In this document: positions 14,204 to 16,682 of the stretch, in pieces
Numbering within the stretch: the first letter of the stretch is position 1
How the letters are laid out: the number at the start of each line of letters is the position of its first letter
Source of the DNA: Lutibacter sp.
Lineage (GTDB): Bacteria > Bacteroidota > Bacteroidia > Flavobacteriales > Flavobacteriaceae
DNA length: 16,682 bases
Reading direction: 5' to 3'
Assembly (NCBI GenBank): GCA_030748365.1
Contig: JASMME010000001.1
Coordinates: 1-16,682, forward strand
Translations under genes and position numbers: made by a program
Notes under the pieces: model-generated
Seen by the model: the letters and a program-made list of their open reading frames with translations, nothing else
Database searches by the model: none
What the model was told of the DNA's origin: nothing

Positions 14204-14235
14204 CAAATGTAAAACTTTTCAGGGTATTTACCCAA
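14204..14235 (-). promoter_or_regulatory. tamL promoter, interleaved with the methylase promoter
   Basis: On the minus strand TTG (14235-14233) is followed after 21 bases by TACATTTG (14211-14204). The -7 octamer is perfect, and the spacer is two bases longer than in the other promoters. The start site would be near 14198, about 17 bases before the TTG start codon. Only 3 bp separate this -7 box from the plus-strand one. Confidence 0.6.
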
Positions 14236-14258
14236 TGACCATTTTTTTACCATCGCCC

Positions 14259-14987
14259 ATGCATTTGAGTCAGCAGCAACGCAAATTAATAAGGAGTCTT
14301 GCACAGAATAAATACCGGGAGAATCATCAGTTATTTGTTGCCGAAGGCAGCAAAGTGGTGGATGAGTTTCTTCGTTCACCCCTCAAGCTTCACCAGTTGT
14401 TTTGTGTAGCGGGTTCGGCCTATGAACAGGTTGCGGAAGCGCAGACGATTTCGTCCTCAGAATTACAAAAGATCAGTCGTTTGAAAACACCCAACAAGGT
14501 GCTGGCCCTGTTCGAAATTCCCCCCGCAAAAGCCCTTGAACAAAGTGGATTGATTCTTGTGCTGGACGAGATTAATGACCCGGGAAATCTGGGCACCATC
14601 ATCCGTCTATCAGATTGGTTTGGGGTCAAGCAACTCGTTTGTTCACCCCGTACGGTCGATTGCTTCAATCCCAAGGTGGTACAGGCCTCTATGGGCTCAT
14701 TGGCCAGGGTATCTGTTGTGTATGCAGACCTAGCGACCTATCTACACAATACCCCTTTGCCAATCCACGCTGCGGTCATGGATGGTAGCAATATTTACCA
14801 AGAAGACATACCTGCTTCGGCCATCTTGGTCCTGGGTAATGAGGCCCATGGTATCAGCGAGGAAATATTGGCTGTGTCAGACCGGAAGGTCAGCATCCCT
14901 AGGTATGGCAAGCTGCAGCAAACAGAAAGCCTAAACGTAGCGACGGCCGCTGCTGTATTGTTGAGTGAGTTCAGGCGTCGCGTCTAG
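14259..14987 (+). CDS. SpoU/TrmH-family RNA 2'-O-ribose methyltransferase
   Basis: This SPOUT-superfamily enzyme transfers methyl from S-adenosylmethionine to a ribose 2'-OH in rRNA or tRNA. The ATG at 14259 (242 residues) is preferred to one eight codons upstream, because homologues begin with a short basic start like HLSQQQRKLIRSLAQNKYR. The N-terminal substrate-binding domain spans about 1-85 (LFVAEGSKVVDEFL). The knotted catalytic domain shows motif 1 (LDEINDPGNLGTIIR), the middle SMGSLARV, motif 2 (LVLGNEAHGIS) and motif 3 (QQTESLNVATAAAVLLSEF). The exact target (23S rRNA G2251-like, or a tRNA) cannot be decided. It has a perfect promoter and is divergent from tamL. At its 3' end it meets porT, with stop codons overlapping in CTAG. 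Confidence 0.93.
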   Translation: MHLSQQQRKLIRSLAQNKYRENHQLFVAEGSKVVDEFLRSPLKLHQLFCVAGSAYEQVAEAQTISSSELQKISRLKTPNKVLALFEIPPAKALEQSGLILVLDEINDPGNLGTIIRLSDWFGVKQLVCSPRTVDCFNPKVVQASMGSLARVSVVYADLATYLHNTPLPIHAAVMDGSNIYQEDIPASAILVLGNEAHGISEEILAVSDRKVSIPRYGKLQQTESLNVATAAAVLLSEFRRRV

Positions 14988-15682
14988 TGAAAGGCAAATT
15001 TGATAAAGACCCCTTCTGTACCTAAAAAATTGATATCTCTGGTCCATGGACTGTTTGGATCAGCATCTGGCACCAGTTCATCATTGATGGAAAAGACCCC
15101 CCTGATAGAAGGAGAAAGGATAAAATAAGGCAGGTAAAGATCGATGCCGAATCCTATTTCGTAGCTGGCATTGTGGCTGCGACTCCTAAATTCTCCTGTT
15201 TGGTTGTCACTTGAACTATTTTCATTGCTGGAGAAATTATAGTCGTAGGAAATACCCCCCAATATATAAGGACGGACATTGTGATAGCGGTCAGTACTCA
15301 GTTTTACCAGCAATGGAAGCCTAAGATAAGTGCTGTTGACAGACCGTATACTGTCATTTCCGCCACCCGGGATATGGGTAAAATAGAGTTCTTTGGTATT
15401 GCTTGAAATACCTGGCTCCAAACGCAGGTTGATGTTCTTGTGTAAGCGCAGGTCGCCGATAATACCCACATCAAAGCCCATATTACTTTTTACCTCAATG
15501 GCGCTTTTTCCGAATGTGGAATAATTGATCTTGTACGATTTCTTGTTCAGTCCCAGGTAATAGCCGAGAAACATGGTTTTTTGATCCCAGTTTTGACGGT
15601 ATAGAACCCGGTCATTTTTTTGAGCGTTCATATTGGCCGAGAACAGGCCGAGAAAGGTTAGTAAAAAAGCCCATTTTTTCAT
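14984..15682 (-). CDS. porT: PorT-family type IX secretion protein
   Basis: PorT (SprT in Flavobacterium) is an outer-membrane-associated component needed for type IX secretion, which exports large adhesins and hydrolases and supports gliding. The 232-residue protein has a signal peptide (residues 1-20, ending NMNA before Gln). Its body is rich in amphipathic strands typical of an eight-strand barrel, with paired segments such as LRLEPGISS, YLRLPLLVKLS, VRPYILGGISYDYNF, ASYEIGFGIDLYLPYFILSPSIRG and a C-terminal GVFIKFAFH. A position directly after ubiE is, to my knowledge, common for porT in Flavobacteriia and strengthens the call over a generic PorT-like barrel. It is the last gene of the nfu-ubiE-porT operon, 6 bases after ubiE. 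Its stop TAG shares CTAG with the converging methylase gene. Confidence 0.8.
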   Translation of the reverse strand: MKKWAFLLTFLGLFSANMNAQKNDRVLYRQNWDQKTMFLGYYLGLNKKSYKINYSTFGKSAIEVKSNMGFDVGIIGDLRLHKNINLRLEPGISSNTKELYFTHIPGGGNDSIRSVNSTYLRLPLLVKLSTDRYHNVRPYILGGISYDYNFSSNENSSSDNQTGEFRSRSHNASYEIGFGIDLYLPYFILSPSIRGVFSINDELVPDADPNSPWTRDINFLGTEGVFIKFAFH

Positions 15683-15688
15683 ACAGTT

Positions 15689-16414
15689 TTATTTTTTGCA
15701 AAGATAGATGGAAGCCACTCCAAATGTTTGTGGGTGGTCCTCTACAGCATCAAACCCAGTTTTTTGTAAAATATTGTTAAAAGCCTTGCCATGAGGGAAG
15801 GCGGCAGCCGATTCAGATAAATACCGGTAGGCCGACCGGTCTTTTGAAAAGAGTTTTCCAATGGTGGGTAGTACAAAGCGGTTATAGAGATAATACCCCT
15901 GTTTAAAAGGTGTTTTTCTCGGAACGGCGGTCTCCAGTACCACCAGCACTCCTCCTGGTTTCAGGACCCGGTATATTTCAGACAGCCCCTTTTCTAGGTT
16001 TTCAAAGTTTCTTACCCCGAAGGCTACGGTAACTGCCTCAAAAGTCGCTTCTTCAAAAGGGATGTTTTCAGCATCTCCTACCAACATTTCAACCGAATCG
16101 ATCGACTGTTCCGATAATTTTTTTCGGCCAATTTCCAACATGCCTTCTGCAATGTCCAGCCCTGTAATTTTGGCAGCGCACGTTTTGGCCAGTGCGATGG
16201 CTAGGTCACCTGTACCGGTCGCTATATCCAACACAGTCTCAGGCTTGCTGTCTGCCACAATTTGCACTACTTTTTTGCGCCATTTTACGTCAATCCCGAA
16301 AGAAATAACGCGGTTTAGCCCGTCGTATTCCTTTGAAATGGTATTGAACATAGTAGTCACCTGGGCCTTTTTTCCAAGCGGCTCGTTTTTATAAGGGCGT
16401 ATTGGTTCCTCCAT
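15689..16414 (-). CDS. ubiE: Demethylmenaquinone methyltransferase
   Basis: UbiE/MenG catalyses the last step of menaquinone synthesis, C-methylation of demethylmenaquinone with S-adenosylmethionine. Bacteroidota respire with menaquinone, so the MenG role is assumed. The 241 residues include MFNTISKEYDGLNRVISFGID (22-42), motif I VLDIATGTGDLAIAL (61-75), GLDIAEGML, the family signature VTVAFGVRNFENLEKGLSEIYRVLKPGG, and the C-terminal YLSESAAAFPHGKAF. It begins 5 bases after the nfu stop and ends 6 bases before porT, so the three genes are clearly one operon reading from beyond the window edge. Confidence 0.95.
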   Translation of the reverse strand: MEEPIRPYKNEPLGKKAQVTTMFNTISKEYDGLNRVISFGIDVKWRKKVVQIVADSKPETVLDIATGTGDLAIALAKTCAAKITGLDIAEGMLEIGRKKLSEQSIDSVEMLVGDAENIPFEEATFEAVTVAFGVRNFENLEKGLSEIYRVLKPGGVLVVLETAVPRKTPFKQGYYLYNRFVLPTIGKLFSKDRSAYRYLSESAAAFPHGKAFNNILQKTGFDAVEDHPQTFGVASIYLCKK

Positions 16415-16419
16415 TTGAT

Positions 16420-16682
16420 TTAGTAGTTTGTGGCCACTACCTGTGCTACTTTCCCTGGTATCATTGTCTTTAGCAGGTTTTCAATTCCGTTCTTCAGTGT
16501 GACCGTCGCAGACGGGCAACCGCTGCAGGCGCCTTGTAGCAATACCTTGACCGTTTGGCTATGCTCGTCATAAGATTCGAAGGCGATATTTCCACCGTCG
16601 GCAGCCACTGCTGGCTTGATATGGTTTTCCAAGATGTCTATGATCTCCTTGGATACCTCGTCCAAAGGTGCCTCATTCAGGG
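16420..16682 (-). CDS. NifU-like Fe-S scaffold protein, C-terminal part (cut by window edge)
   Basis: The frame is open to the right edge without a start codon that suits the family, so this is the 3' part of a longer gene. The visible 86 residues form a NifU C-terminal domain: DILENHIKPAVAADGGN, then GACSGCPSATVTLKNGIE with the CxxC pair that binds a 4Fe-4S cluster, and a tail IPGKVAQVVATNY. Flavobacterial Nfu proteins usually have an extra N-terminal Nfu domain, which would lie outside the window. The protein carries or delivers Fe-S clusters to apoproteins in the cytoplasm. It is the first visible gene of the nfu-ubiE-porT operon. A TTG at 16665 is a possible but unlikely internal start. 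Confidence 0.9.
   Translation of the reverse strand, partial: LNEAPLDEVSKEIIDILENHIKPAVAADGGNIAFESYDEHSQTVKVLLQGACSGCPSATVTLKNGIENLLKTMIPGKVAQVVATNY

Noticed and set aside
14182..14379. N-terminal extension giving an 891-residue TamL
   Set aside because: The extra 66 residues have no signal character, overlap the divergent methylase coding region and precede the consensus tamL promoter.
1..16682. CRISPR array, insertion sequence, toxin-antitoxin or phage genes
   Set aside because: No regularly spaced repeats, transposase motifs, terminal inverted repeats flanking a gene, or paired small cytoplasmic toxin-antitoxin genes were seen on either strand.

Overview
The window looks like a core-genome stretch of a Bacteroidota bacterium, most likely class Flavobacteriia. 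The grounds are: a 287-residue housekeeping sigma factor of the short Bacteroidota type; a PorT/SprT-like protein of the type IX secretion system; a TamL-type Omp85 lipoprotein; UbiE/MenG of menaquinone synthesis; and several promoters of the form TTG-N19-TAnnTTTG, the -33/-7 pattern known for Bacteroidota. The species cannot be named from sequence alone.

Layout. Positions 1-800 are clearly AT-richer than the rest. They hold one small membrane protein of unknown function (118-504) and what look like broken coding remnants (518-771). A secreted alpha/beta hydrolase (807-1745, -) follows, then a structured gap, a tRNA-Pro(GGG) with its own promoter and terminator (2112-2189, +), and a secreted barrel-like protein (2268-2972, -). 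A divergent region with two tandem TTAATACGTAT units separates that gene from a translationally coupled pair: a YHYH-domain lipoprotein (3230-4198) and a His-rich, membrane-anchored, DUF6702-like protein (4195-4791). A 28-residue membrane peptide (4786-4872, -) with an excellent promoter meets this pair tail to tail.

The right two thirds is housekeeping, read leftward on the minus strand as mostly separate units: tamL, fba, accD, rpsO, pnp, rpoD and rpe. Strong intrinsic terminators follow fba, rpsO, pnp and rpoD. At the right edge nfu (cut by the window), ubiE and porT form a tight operon with 5- and 6-base gaps. The plus-strand SpoU/TrmH-family rRNA/tRNA 2'-O-methyltransferase (14259-14987) shares its stop with porT at a CTAG. 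It also shares an interleaved divergent promoter region with tamL.

Functionally the block combines gene expression (RpoD, PNPase, S15, SpoU methylase, tRNA-Pro), central carbon and lipid metabolism (Rpe, Fba, AccD), respiratory quinone and Fe-S maturation (UbiE, Nfu), and outer-membrane biogenesis or secretion (TamL, PorT). No insertion sequence, CRISPR array, prophage or defence system was found. The best candidates for new biology are the 28-residue peptide, the YHYH/DUF6702-like pair, and several regulatory arrangements: the tandem ATACGTAT sites, the interleaved tamL/methylase promoters, the rpsO leader hairpin and an ECF-like promoter before rpoD.
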